The translations under genes were made by a program, and so were the position numbers. Source: Bradyrhizobium sp. CSA207 (GTDB taxonomy: Bacteria; Pseudomonadota; Alphaproteobacteria; Rhizobiales; Xanthobacteraceae). From it: a stretch of 52,255 nucleotides of DNA. The notes beneath the pieces were generated by a model, which saw nothing but the letters and a program-made list of their open reading frames with translations, was not told where the DNA came from and did no database searches. The stretch is taken from NCBI RefSeq assembly GCF_029051685.1, contig NZ_JAACFT010000048.1, forward strand, positions 1 through 52,255, in the 5' to 3' direction. Below, piece after piece: positions 25,632-34,557 of the stretch (positions are counted from its first letter, which is position 1; every line of letters starts with the position of its first letter).

Positions 25632-25829
25632 TCGCCAACCAAGCTGGCGTGCGCCGAATGAGACCCGTTCGAGATCACCATCGCTTGAACGCACCCATCA
25701 TGTCGCATGCGTGACATTCGATTTTGTCATACGGGCACGAACACGCGAGAGACGGCACGCAAAAATTACCAGCGCGCCTCTTGCCATGATGGACGTCATA
25801 CCTATATCCGCGCGCGTTCGCTGACAGTC

Positions 25830-26801
25830 TCAGCCAAGCCGCCAGCCGACCTCCTGGGTAAAACTTTCGTAGAAGGCGCGGTCATAGGCCTGTTCGGGCG
25901 TAGCGCGGACGCGCTCATCGAGTCGCACCGCGTCCTCGCCGACCAGGATGCGCCATCGCTCGGCTTTCACGCCGTCGAGAATGATCTTCGCGGCCTGCGC
26001 AGCCGAAGTCGGCGCATCCTCGAGAAAGCTGCGGGCGCGCTCGGCGAAGGCCGCCTGGATGTCGTCGTCCGACATTTTGTCAGCATCTGGCACGCCGGCC
26101 GCCACCATGCGCTTGCGGGTCAGCGTAACCTCGTCGGCATTGAGGCGGTCCGACCCGTCACTGCTCTGCACCTTACGCGAATTGGAGATGATCGAGGTGC
26201 CGATGTGACCGGGCATCACCACCGAGCACTTGACGTGCGGGGCGTGCAGACGGAGATCGTTGATCAGCGCTTCGGTAAATCCCTTCACCGCGAACTTGGC
26301 TGAGCTGTAGGCGGTGTGGGGCTGGTTCATGCCGATCGAGGCCCAGAAGCCGTTGACGCTCGCGGTGTTGACGATGTGGGCCTCGTCCGCCGCGACCAGC
26401 ATCGGCAGGAAGGTGCGCACGCCGAGATAGACGCCGCCCCAGCAGATGTTGAAGGTGCGCTCCCACTGCTCGCGGGTGTTGCTAAACAGGCTGCCGCCGC
26501 CGCCGATGCCGGCATTGTTGAACAGAAGATGGATCCTGTCCGTCTTCTGCTGCTCGGCGAGCTCGTCGCGGAAGCGCTTGAGATGATCCTCGATCGAGAC
26601 GTCCGCGACATGGGTGGTGACGCGCAGGCCCTGCGGCAGCTTCTCGGCCTCGCACAGCCGCTTGGTCTCCGCCATCGCGGCCTCCGAGACGTCGCACATC
26701 GCCACATTGCACCCCTCGGCAACCAGCTGCCGCGCGAGCTCGCGCCCCATCCCTGTGCCGCCGCCGGTGATGACGGCGATCTTTCCTGCAAAATCCTTCA
26801 T
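25830..26801 (-). CDS. Short-chain dehydrogenase/reductase
   Basis: This 323-residue classical SDR has the cofactor motif VITGGGTGMGRELA (residues 10-23), NNAGIGGGG after the fourth strand, the catalytic serine in VNTASVNGFW and the YSSAK catalytic pair. The acidic residue after the second strand (MCDVSEAAM) suggests NAD(H) rather than NADP(H), by the usual rule. Substrate unknown. The C-terminal extension is longer than in 250-residue SDRs. It lies downstream of a DapA-like gene on the same strand (145-base gap), which may make one transcript. Confidence 0.9.
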   Translation of the reverse strand: MKDFAGKIAVITGGGTGMGRELARQLVAEGCNVAMCDVSEAAMAETKRLCEAEKLPQGLRVTTHVADVSIEDHLKRFRDELAEQQKTDRIHLLFNNAGIGGGGSLFSNTREQWERTFNICWGGVYLGVRTFLPMLVAADEAHIVNTASVNGFWASIGMNQPHTAYSSAKFAVKGFTEALINDLRLHAPHVKCSVVMPGHIGTSIISNSRKVQSSDGSDRLNADEVTLTRKRMVAAGVPDADKMSDDDIQAAFAERARSFLEDAPTSAAQAAKIILDGVKAERWRILVGEDAVRLDERVRATPEQAYDRAFYESFTQEVGWRLG

Positions 26802-26946
26802 GGGACTTCAGCCCCTCCCCTTGCCGGTATGTTTCTTCGTCGGTGCGCCGGCGTGCCGGTCGCGCGCAAAATGTAGCAGCGCCGCATCCGCAGGTAAAAG
26901 CGGCTCGGCCCTGCCATGCTCAACGTCAGTTATTTCGGCTGACGGG

Positions 26947-27855
26947 CTATTCCGCGGCTTCGACGCGCTGTCCGCTCAATGCGCCGAGGGCCTCCAGCGC
27001 CTTGCGGGTGGCGGCCTGCTGGGCAGGCGAGGCCTCCGGCATCGGCGCGCGCGGATATGTCTTGGGCAGCCCCTGGAGCGTCTGCGCGTAGCGCGTGCAG
27101 GCCGGCAGATTGTCCGCGATGATCGCGTTCCAAAGCGTCAGTAGCTTCTTGTGCAGATCGAGCGCGCGCGGATGGTCGCCCGCCTTCACCGCGTCCCACA
27201 GCGCGACGGAGGCATGCGGTGCGGCGGTCAGGATCGCGGCGATCGAACCATGGGCACCGAGCGTGTAGGACGGATACATCAGGGCATCGACCGCGCTGTA
27301 GATCAGCTTGTCCGGCGCCATCATCATGAGGTCCGCGAACAGCTTGAGATCGCCCGCGCTCTGCTTGACGCCGACGACCAGCGGCACCTCGGTCATGATC
27401 CGCGTCAGCAGCGCCGGCGACAGATAGGACCACGGCACGACGTTGTAGATGATGATGGGCATGCCGGTCTCGTCGGCCATGGCGCGGAAGTGCGCCACCA
27501 TCGCCTCGTCGTCCGGCTTGAACAGATAGTGCACCGGTGTGACCTGGAGAGCTGCGACATTCATGTCGCGCACCAGGCGGCCGCGGCGGATCGCATCGCG
27601 GGTGGAGTCCACGATGATGCCGGCGATCACGGGGATGCGTCCGTTCAAGGCGTCCACGGTCGCCGCGATCAGGTCGCCATATTCCTCGTGGTCGAGCGTA
27701 TGCCCCTCGCCGGTCGAGCCGCCGGCCGCAACGCCGTGAGCGCCGGCACCGATCATCCAGTCGACCTGGGGCACCACGAGCTTGAAGTCGATCTCGCCGT
27801 CTTTCCGGAACGGCGTCGTCATCGGCGGGATTACGCCGGTCGGTCGTACCTTCAT
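26947..27855 (-). CDS. Dihydrodipicolinate synthase/N-acetylneuraminate lyase family protein
   Basis: ATG 27855, after GAGGG, gives 302 residues and the usual family start (KVRPTGVIPPMTTPF). The TIM-barrel markers are VAAGGSTGEGHTLDHEEY for the substrate carboxylate loop, the tyrosine in IIIYNVVPW and the Schiff-base lysine in VVGVKQSAGDL. Members condense or cleave pyruvate with an aldehyde. The real DapA is usually in the lysine/central cluster, so this is more likely a catabolic paralogue. The SDR downstream could act on its product, which is inference. Confidence 0.87.
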   Translation of the reverse strand: MKVRPTGVIPPMTTPFRKDGEIDFKLVVPQVDWMIGAGAHGVAAGGSTGEGHTLDHEEYGDLIAATVDALNGRIPVIAGIIVDSTRDAIRRGRLVRDMNVAALQVTPVHYLFKPDDEAMVAHFRAMADETGMPIIIYNVVPWSYLSPALLTRIMTEVPLVVGVKQSAGDLKLFADLMMMAPDKLIYSAVDALMYPSYTLGAHGSIAAILTAAPHASVALWDAVKAGDHPRALDLHKKLLTLWNAIIADNLPACTRYAQTLQGLPKTYPRAPMPEASPAQQAATRKALEALGALSGQRVEAAE

Positions 27856-28183
27856 GTTCTGCCCTCGCGTTTCCATACCCCTTGTGGCGGCTCCGCTCTT
27901 TTGGCGGGTGTCCACGGCTTGCGAGCCTATCGGCTGCGCGGGGCTTGTGAAGGTCCGTCGGCGCGGCGCTGCCCTAACGATCACACATCCCTGCGCTCAT
28001 CCCTGCCGGTTCCCCGTATTTGTCCGGCTTCGGGTTAAGGGTAATTTTTTTACAATCCGAATCGTCAAATGGAATCCGGACGCTGGGTCGAGTCGGCCAG
28101 GCCAGCGTGTTGTTTGCGTCACAGGCTCTGGCACTCCGCTTGCATCCTCTTCGTGGTCAGAAACTACCGATGAGGTGACAGGA

Positions 28184-28423
28184 ATGTTCGTGACCGTCGT
28201 TGCCGTGCTCTGCCGGCTTAGCGCAGCCAGCTCAGGCAGTTGCGTCGAGGAAATCGTGACCGACAGCAACATGACGCCCGAGATGTCGATGATGCAGTGC
28301 GCGGTCGGCGCACAGGCCCCTCTTGCGAAATGGATGGGCGAGCATCCGATCTATCACGCCAACTGGCGCCTCGAGCGCTACAAATGCGTGCCGGGTCACT
28401 ACGAGATCAAGGGCCACGCCTAA
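28184..28423 (+). CDS. Small exported-type hypothetical protein
   Basis: ATG 28184 follows GAGGTGACAGG and gives 79 residues. A short hydrophobic N-terminus (MFVTVVAVLCRLSAASSGSC) may be a signal peptide. The remainder has conserved-looking cysteines and the segment PLAKWMGEHPIYHANWRLERYKC, which I recall from small rhizobial hypothetical proteins. No function can be given. It is divergent from the DapA-like gene, with a 328-base gap containing a T-rich stretch. Confidence 0.65.
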   Translation: MFVTVVAVLCRLSAASSGSCVEEIVTDSNMTPEMSMMQCAVGAQAPLAKWMGEHPIYHANWRLERYKCVPGHYEIKGHA

Positions 28424-28544
28424 GGCCCCGCAAAACTACGTTATCGAGGAAACGCCCCGGGGACTGCCTATTTCGTCCGCGCGGGCTGCACAGCGCCAGA
28501 ATCATTGCAGCGTCGCGCTGTGTGACAACGATCACACCGCTCCC

Positions 28545-29276
28545 TCAAGCCACAGCATCAACAATCATCGCCCGTGCCTCCCTCCCTTCCGGCGTCGGCA
28601 TCAACGCGTAATTGTGCGGCTGGTCACGCAGGAGATGCAGCTCGACCGGCACGCCCGCCGCCCTCGCCCTTGCGGCGAGATCGACGCTGTCGGGATAGAG
28701 CAGATCGCGCGTCCCGGAGAAGATCAGCATCGGCGCGAGCGAGCGGAAGGCGCCGTTCAGCGGGCTGACGAAGGGATGGCCAACATCAAGCTCGCCGGCA
28801 TAGAGCCGCCCCGCCTCGAGGATCCCCGGAATGTCCTGGATGGGATCGCTGGCCGCGATTCCCACCTGCTCGGGACGGCTGACCGATGCATCGGCCGCGG
28901 GCGAGATCAGTACCAGCCGATTCGGCTGCCGATGCCCGCGATCGCGCAGCCACTGACATGCCGCGAGCGCGAGGCCAGCGCCGGCTGAATTGCCGACCAC
29001 CGTGACCTTCGCGGGCCCTGCATCTTCCAGCAGCATCCGCAGCAGCTCGGCCGTCGCAGGTACGACGTCCTTGGCGGTGGCGCGTGGCGCAAGCGGATAG
29101 ATCGGCACGACGCAAACGACGCGCGCCTCGCGCGTCATCCGGCCAATGAAGCGCCAATGCGCAGCCACGATCTCGTTGATGTAGCCGCCGCCATGCAGGA
29201 ACATGACGTAGTTGCAGCCTTCGTGGCCGGAAGACGGCGCCGTGTAGTAAACTGGCCGACGCGCTGGTCGAGGCAA
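28545..29276 (-). pseudogene. Alpha/beta hydrolase fold-3 esterase, 5'-truncated
   Basis: The core is intact: the oxyanion motif VMFLHGGGYINEI, the nucleophile elbow VVGNSAGAGLALA, the acid in SGTRDLLYPDS and the histidine in QPHNYALM. These define a hormone-sensitive-lipase-like esterase. Homologues carry some 60 or more residues before this point. Here the frame soon runs into sequence antisense to a TetR gene, and only a TTG at 29276 is available. I read this as a junction near 29245 that removed the esterase's 5' end. The remnant could still be translated, but a complete enzyme is unlikely. Confidence 0.7.
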
Positions 29277-29824
29277 CCGCTCGCATTCTGGTCCGGGAAG
29301 GTTTTGAGAAGGCCAGCACCAACCGGATCGCCGAGGTCGCCGGCGTCAGCGTCGGCTCGCTGTACCAGTATTTCCCCGGCAAAGAGGCGCTCGTCGCCGC
29401 CGTGATTGAGCGCCACAATCAGGAGATCATGGGGCTCGTCCGCGCCGCGCTCACCGAAGTCACGGACATGCCGATCGAGACGGCCGTGCGCAAGCTCGTC
29501 ACGGTTGCGATCGAAGCCCATCGCATCGACCCAAAACTGCACCGCGTACTCGCTGAGCAAATCCCGCGCACCGGACAGCTCAAGGACGTCGAAGCCTTCA
29601 ACCGCGAAGTCCACACCCTCGTGCGCGCCTATCTCGAGAGCCGGCGCAAAGAGATGCGCAAGATCGATCCGGGGCTCGCCACCTTCATCTGCGTCAGCGC
29701 GATCGAGGCGGTTGCTCACAACACGGTGCTGAACCAGGCCGAAATGCTGTCGGAGAAGATGGTGAGGACGCTGGTGGACGAGACGACGCGGATGGTGGTG
29801 GGACTCTTGCGACCGGTTGCCTAG
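29207..29824 (+). pseudogene. TetR-family regulator lacking its start
   Basis: From 29249 the frame encodes a TetR N-terminal domain: KLADALVEATARILVREG, then ASTNRIAEVAGVSVGSLYQYF, ending in PGKEAL. A ligand domain continues to the stop at 29824. The frame is open only from 29207 and holds no ATG, GTG or TTG before GTG 29402, which lies after the DNA-binding helix-turn-helix. The gene has therefore lost its 5' end, at the same place where the divergent esterase is cut. A product from 29402 would be 140 residues without DNA binding. Confidence 0.72.
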
Positions 29825-30087
29825 CATTCTTTGGTTAGCAGGGGCTCGATGTTGGGCATCATCGAAGACCTGCGCCAATCGAAAGTAGCCGCCCGGGCCA
29901 CGAAATAACTTCAAGACGGAATTCGACAAGCGGCGGGTCGGACTGCAGCCGTAAGGACGGCATGCGCAGCCAAGTTACGGCTCTGTCGCACATCAAGATT
30001 ACGTGCGTGAGCCTGTTCGGGGGTTGAACCACACGCAAAAGCCCCATCTATCCGGGCAAGTGGGTGAATCCCTGAGAAAGTTAACTG
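29825..30087. other. Spacer after the TetR remnant
   Basis: I see no convincing gene or structured element here. Confidence 0.4.
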
Positions 30088-30327
30088 ATGCAGTCATCAG
30101 AATGGAAAGGAATGACCGTCGCCGCAGCGGTTGCGTTCGTCTCAGTATCCCTTTTGGCGGCCGACGCGGTCCTGGACCTGAACGCCAGTGGGTTCGCCAA
30201 ACGCCTCGAGAGCGCGCAGGCGTCTATTGCGGACGCGATGGGACTGCATCAACGCGCCGACGCCGTTCGGACGCGGGCCCGCGGCAAAACTCTTGCGGAG
30301 CAGCAGTGTCCAAGCAACCCCTGCTGA
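30088..30327 (+). CDS. Hypothetical small protein with a hydrophobic N-terminus
   Basis: ATG 30088 gives 79 residues beginning with a membrane or signal segment (MTVAAAVAFVSVSLLAADAV after eight residues). A charged helix-like remainder follows. The ribosome site is weak (GAGAAAG). It lies just before the tRNA fragment that marks a probable island edge. No family recognised, and it may be a chance frame. Confidence 0.35.
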   Translation: MQSSEWKGMTVAAAVAFVSVSLLAADAVLDLNASGFAKRLESAQASIADAMGLHQRADAVRTRARGKTLAEQQCPSNPC

Positions 30328-30417
30328 CTGCCCGCCGCTGGCATCGGCCCGTTCCAAAACAGGAATTCGCCTGCCGATCCGCGATCGCGCAGGAATTTGG
30401 TCCATCTCAGATGAAAT

Positions 30418-30461
30418 TGGTCGGAGCGAGAGGATTTGAACCTCCGACCCCTAGTCTCCCA
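30418..30461 (-). other. 3' half of tRNA-Pro(GGG): probable attachment-site remnant
   Basis: Read on the minus strand, the 44 bases run from the anticodon GGG through the 3' side of the anticodon stem, the variable loop, the T arm with its TTCAAATC loop, and the acceptor end to CCA. The 5' half is missing: upstream sequence (30462 onward) is unrelated. Integrases that use tRNA genes restore the intact tRNA at one end and leave exactly such a copy at the other. The CCA end points to lower coordinates, so the ancestral chromosome lies below 30418 and the inserted DNA above 30461. Confidence 0.8.
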
Positions 30462-30883
30462 GGCACGGGCGGCGCGTTGAAATCATTCAGCTATTTTGGA
30501 AACTGGGTGATTTTGACCCCATTGATTCGTAAGGACTATTGGTTTTCATTGTAAACCAGTTCCCGCCGTTCGAGGTCCAACGGACTGGCAGCCGGCTGCA
30601 CCACTTCTGCCCACAGAAGGCCGCCTGGCCGGTAGCAAAGAACTTGGTCGTAATGCCCTCGACGACGAGCTCGGAACTGAGCTCTTTCATCGGATTGGCT
30701 TTCGCGCCCAGGCGGCCCAGGGCGCCGGAACTGACCGCCTTCACGTAGCCCTCCAGCTGCTGCGATCTCACAGCCCCGGGAAACGGACGTAGTGAACAAT
30801 CGGCCTCGGCCCTCCCATCGGAGGCCGGGGCCGATTTCCGTTTGCTTGGTCAGGCTTCCAGAGGCCGCAAGCGGAGTTCGAGC
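30462..30883. other. Stretch inside the putative island edge, no firm gene
   Basis: A minus-strand frame (30487-30771) starting MRSQQLEGYVKAVSSGALG could encode 94 residues, but it has a GTG start, no clear ribosome site and no family I recognise. Otherwise nothing is evident. Confidence 0.35.
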
Positions 30884-31072
30884 ATGGAGCTCACCGAGCT
30901 GGAGCGCGATTTCCTGAGGAGCCTTCTGGGCGGCCCCTGGATCAGCCCGCCAACGTTCGACCATGAGATCGTCGCGCGGATCATCGAACTCGGTCTGGTC
31001 GAGAGCGAGCCGCACCAATCGGGAGAGATCGAATACCGGCTCACTGACGCCGGTCGGGTGGCGCTCGGCTGA
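30884..31072 (+). CDS. Small winged-helix-like hypothetical protein
   Basis: ATG 30884 has GGAG eight bases upstream (30872-30875) and yields 62 residues. LTELERDFLRSLLGG, then EIVARIIELGLVESEP and IEYRLTDAGRVAL, resemble the helix-helix-strand layout of small winged-helix proteins, where a C-terminal T-x-x-G-R-x-A-L is frequent. No regulator function can be asserted. It stands alone, with the next genes on the same strand. Confidence 0.65.
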   Translation: MELTELERDFLRSLLGGPWISPPTFDHEIVARIIELGLVESEPHQSGEIEYRLTDAGRVALG

Positions 31073-31313
31073 GCTGGCCGGGCAGCGATATCGACGGAAA
31101 CGCTTATGTGCGGACGGGCGCAGCCCCGCCTTTTGGGGGCTTTTGGGGGGCTTGGGGCGGAGCCACGCAGGCCACGCATTTGCGCGCGGACCCGAGGAAT
31201 CAATCCGGATCGAGCGCGCTCGTTCCTCACGTTGGGGGACGGGAGGATTCCGATCATGAAAATTGAAGACTCCGGCTGCCGGCGGCGTATTATCCGCTGC
31301 GGGGATTTCAGGG

Positions 31314-31523
31314 ATGACTGCCTCGATCAACGAGCGGCCCATGTGTCCGGTATGCAAGCACCGGATGGCGTTGGCGCGCATCTCTCCCGGCCAACCGGGA
31401 TTCGAAGAGCGCACTTTCGAATGCTCGACCTGCGAGCGCACCGAAACGGTCTCCTTTGTGGTGGATCCGATGAAGACGGACGCGGTCGGCTGGCTCGCCG
31501 GCGAACTGAAGCCGCCGCGATGA
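31314..31523 (+). CDS. Small zinc-ribbon-type protein
   Basis: ATG 31314 follows GGGG at a good distance, giving 69 residues. Two CxxC knuckles (MCPVCKHRM and FECSTCERTE), about 25 residues apart, are expected to bind one zinc ion. The sequence resembles small rhizobial hypothetical proteins I have seen, but the function is unknown. It is followed 39 bases later by another small gene. Confidence 0.7.
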   Translation: MTASINERPMCPVCKHRMALARISPGQPGFEERTFECSTCERTETVSFVVDPMKTDAVGWLAGELKPPR

Positions 31524-31562
31524 CATCATTCGACGAAAACTTGCGTGAGTGAGGTGAGCGTG

Positions 31563-31769
31563 ATGGACGAGGACTTCTGCAGAGAACAGGCGCAGCGCAT
31601 TCGTGGTCTGGCCGAGCGGGCCGATCCCTTCACCAGGCGCCGCCTGCTGGCGCTGGTCGGCCGATACGACGCAAAGGCGGGCGGTCCGTCGCGCTCCCCG
31701 AGGATCGCGGAGCTGCCGGTGCGCACCGCGCCGCCGGCATCGATCTTCTCGGGGCCGGGCGAGGCATGA
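31563..31769 (+). CDS. Small arginine-rich helical hypothetical protein
   Basis: ATG 31563, preceded by GAGGTGA, gives 68 residues. The first half (DEDFCREQAQRIRGLAERA, then DPFTRRRLLALVGRYDA) is a charged amphipathic helix pair of a type common in Bradyrhizobium islands. The tail is proline-rich and probably disordered. Function unknown. Confidence 0.65.
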   Translation: MDEDFCREQAQRIRGLAERADPFTRRRLLALVGRYDAKAGGPSRSPRIAELPVRTAPPASIFSGPGEA

Positions 31770-32318
31770 CGAAGGGCGGTGCAGTCAGGACGAACGGAAC
31801 GGTTCCATGCCGACACAGGATTTTCTGTCCTCGCTTTGCGGCCTGACAGAAGTGGTACGCAATTGAGTCTATTGTGGATCCGCAGCCACATCGGCTTTCG
31901 TCGAACTTCGTATAAGGCGGCGAACTTCGGCTTGTGGCACGAAACCGACGTGTCGACCGGCTCGGAACATGACCGCTTATCGAAGAAGACCGGAAGTGAT
32001 CGGCTCACGATCATCAGAACGACGATATTGACCCACATGTATGGTCCGGCCGTGCGTAGGTGCTTCCCTAGCGCTTCAAGCGGTCACCCCCATAACACTT
32101 CGCGCTTTGAAGCGGTTGCGAGCGCGTTGGTCCGCTCGGAAAGCCGCAAGAAAAGTAGGCGGCAACGCGTCAGTGAATGATGACGGTTAGGAGGACAATC
32201 GCATTGAACTGGCCCGCCGGCGCTGCTCGGCGGGCTTTCCTATCAAGATGTGCCGCAGATTTCGCGGCGTTCGCTGCGCCGGCGAAACTTGGCCGGTGCG
32301 CCGCGCAGCGGTCGGCAC
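31770..32318. other. Intergenic stretch with a strong ribosome-like site and hairpin
   Basis: No convincing gene. At 32191-32197 AGGAGGA is followed eight bases later by TTG and then by a GC stem (GCCCGCCG with CGGCGGGC, about 32212-32235) and TTTCC. This looks like a leader or terminator structure on the plus strand. A second inverted pair, GCTTCAAGCG with CGCTTTGAAGC, lies near 32076-32117. A frame at 31779-32180 looks accidental. Confidence 0.4.
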
Positions 32319-33827
32319 TTAGGCGGCGCGAACGTAACCATACCGGAGGTTCGAGGGTTGCTTCGCAGCTTGTGTGTACTGGTTCTTGAGCGCGGCGAGG
32401 CGGTCCTCGGAAAAGGTCGGCATCCTGGTGTTCTCGGCCGCCTTCAGCTTAATCTTGTAAAACCTGGTTGCGTTGCCCGCGAAGATCAACTGCTTGGTAG
32501 CGCTGTTGGCGTCGCCAAGCGGAGCAAAGCCGTATTTCTTCTGCATGTCCTCCGGGATTTCGAGCCGGCGCAGCGCCTCGATCTGCCACTGCGGTGAGCC
32601 GTACCAGACCGAGTCAGTACCCCACATCAAGTGGTCGACCCCCATGCCCTTGATCAACGTGCCGACGAGAGCGGCGCAAAATTTCGGATGCGCCACCGCC
32701 GAGTTGGCAAAGGACGTGCCGAGCTCAGCATAGACATTCGTGACGCCGAACTTCTGCGGGATTTCCGCGAGATCCGAGGCCCACTGAATGCGGCCGGTCT
32801 GCTCGAACTCCGCCCACGCCTTGTCCGGCAGTTCGAGGAACGGTCGTAGCGCCGAGTGATAGATCACGAAGTTCATTTGCGGCCAATCCTTGGCAGCCTT
32901 TCCGATGTCCCACGCAGTTGCGTATTCCCACACGCCGGCGAACGACTTCTCGTAATCAGGCGGCAGCAGCCCCTTGTGGATACACAGCGTGTTGATGCCG
33001 GCCTTCGCCGCCTTTTCGTAGAACGGATACATCACCTGCTCGTCGTCGAGCCGCCATGGGAACTTGGAGGGCGCCAGGGGATCGCCAATCGTGTAGGACT
33101 TCCAGGAATCCGGCTTGTAGACCGCGATTGCCTTGTCGACTTCCTCCATCCAGCCAGGCTGTTTGGGGGTGATGACGCTGTGCGCCAGCAGGCGGCGCGA
33201 GCCCGCGAAGTCGTTGATCATCTGGCGCGCCTTGACGATCTGTTCGTTGGACAGGAGCCACCAGCTCGGGTCGTCGAACGGCGCGCCGCTCAGTAACGCC
33301 ATGTTGGTGTCGCTGTCGTAGTAGACCTCTTTCACATAGTTCTGGAACTTGTAGCGCGCGAGGGAGGAGACGCCTTCCTCCTTCATCTTGGGATTCCAGT
33401 GCTGGCTCGCAAAGTCCGCCAGCCCCAAGAGCTCCTTGTGATCGAAGTCGTCGCGCACGAAATGGGTCTGGACGTCGAAGATGAACTGGTCCGCGAGACC
33501 TTGCGCGCGCGCCAGCATCAATTCGGGCTCCCGGGCCTCCGCGGGCGCGACCTGGAAAACATGGCCGTAGATGTCGTTCATTGCGAGAAATGCCGCCGCC
33601 ATGCCGCAGCTCGTGTGCAGGAACTGCCTGCGGCTCAAGCCGAGGCGCTTGCCGTTCACGTCGGCGAGCTCGTTGATCCGTGCCTCGACCTTCTTCTGCG
33701 TAGCGCTCTGCGGGGGCGGGAGATACTCGCCGTTGGAAACGATCTGAGTGGGAATCGGCATTGCCGCCGATGCCGCCTCCGCGCCCGCGACGAGACGCTG
33801 TTCTCGCTCACTAAGCCAAGTGCTCAT
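32319..33827 (-). CDS. Amidohydrolase-2 family protein with twin-arginine segment
   Basis: ATG 33827 follows AAGGAGGA, a near-perfect ribosome site, giving 502 residues. LGLSRRQFLHTSCGMAAAFLAM near residues 63-84 is a twin-arginine export signal, but with an unusually long lead of about 64 residues. The body resembles amidohydrolase-2 (decarboxylase/hydrolase) TIM barrels: FDVQTHFV near the start of the barrel carries the metal histidine, INTLCIHKG supplies another histidine, and VDHLMWGTDSVW gives the catalytic aspartate. Substrate unknown; family members cleave or decarboxylate aromatic and cyclic compounds. If exported, it works in the periplasm. It lies alone on its strand. Confidence 0.82.
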   Translation of the reverse strand: MSTWLSEREQRLVAGAEAASAAMPIPTQIVSNGEYLPPPQSATQKKVEARINELADVNGKRLGLSRRQFLHTSCGMAAAFLAMNDIYGHVFQVAPAEAREPELMLARAQGLADQFIFDVQTHFVRDDFDHKELLGLADFASQHWNPKMKEEGVSSLARYKFQNYVKEVYYDSDTNMALLSGAPFDDPSWWLLSNEQIVKARQMINDFAGSRRLLAHSVITPKQPGWMEEVDKAIAVYKPDSWKSYTIGDPLAPSKFPWRLDDEQVMYPFYEKAAKAGINTLCIHKGLLPPDYEKSFAGVWEYATAWDIGKAAKDWPQMNFVIYHSALRPFLELPDKAWAEFEQTGRIQWASDLAEIPQKFGVTNVYAELGTSFANSAVAHPKFCAALVGTLIKGMGVDHLMWGTDSVWYGSPQWQIEALRRLEIPEDMQKKYGFAPLGDANSATKQLIFAGNATRFYKIKLKAAENTRMPTFSEDRLAALKNQYTQAAKQPSNLRYGYVRAA

Positions 33828-34113
33828 TGTTCTCCTCCTTTTTGGCGTCGACGGTGCTGGTCGGTGCGCGCATGAGGGTGCGAGATTGGCCACTCCCGAT
33901 CAGTTAGGCGGACAACGAGACGTACCTTCCTGTTTAGCTACGGATGAAGCCATCACACTCGCCTCACGCCCAAGCGACTCTCTTCATCGCTTTATCCCGC
34001 GAGACGCAGGCACACTAGAAAAACCACTTGCGGTAGTGGCGTCTCTTCGCCGAATTCAATGCTCAAACTTCCATTGGCGCAAGCGATGCAATCCGACAGT
34101 CACGCTGTCCGAA

Positions 34114-34440
34114 TCGTACAGCGCGCAAAAGCGATAGCCGGCTTCTGCCTTCGCTTTCGCGTGCAACGCCTTCTGCAGTTTCTGAACAGTTTCGGAGTTG
34201 ATAGGTTGCCCAATCTCCAAATCCCTCACCACTTGTTGCGTCTGTCTTGAACTGAGGTTCCTTCCCTCCCCTGGCGTTACCCGGCTTCAGCGGTAATACG
34301 AACCTCGCCGCCACCCCATGGCGCCCGACCTGTCCCTCGCGGGCGTTCGCTTGGTCATCGCTGACCGCGCCATCGGGCTTCCCGTGTCGCGTACGCTTTC
34401 CTTGTGTACATGCCGCCGCCACTACCCCGGCGCAGCGTAC
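34114..34440 (-). mobile_element. Group II intron 5' remnant with start of its reverse-transcriptase gene
   Basis: On the minus strand this matches, by my memory of the family, the intron RNA leading into the maturase gene. Its hallmarks are ccgctgaagccgggtaacg, cctcagttcaagacagacg and attgggcaacctatcaac. The coding piece VQKLQKALHAKAKAEAGYR, then FCALYD, is the usual N-terminus of the reverse transcriptase. The similarity stops at 34114, after ALYD, where the domain should continue, so most of the intron is gone. The upstream limit (near 34440) is approximate. A 3' fragment of a related intron lies at the right end of the window. Confidence 0.65.
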
Positions 34441-34557
34441 ACTGTCTGGGCTTGATCCTGCTACCGGAACTGCGTTTCGTTGAGATCGGGGAATCGGGAC
34501 ATGATTGTGCTTACTCGGCATATGACAAAACGCCTGCGGCACTTGATAGGTCCAGGT

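Noticed and set aside
30003..30554. 183-codon frame running across the tRNA fragment
   Set aside because: It translates the tRNA remnant and has no ribosome site or family match.
31779..32180. 133-codon plus-strand frame
   Set aside because: Mixed composition, no ribosome site; looks accidental.
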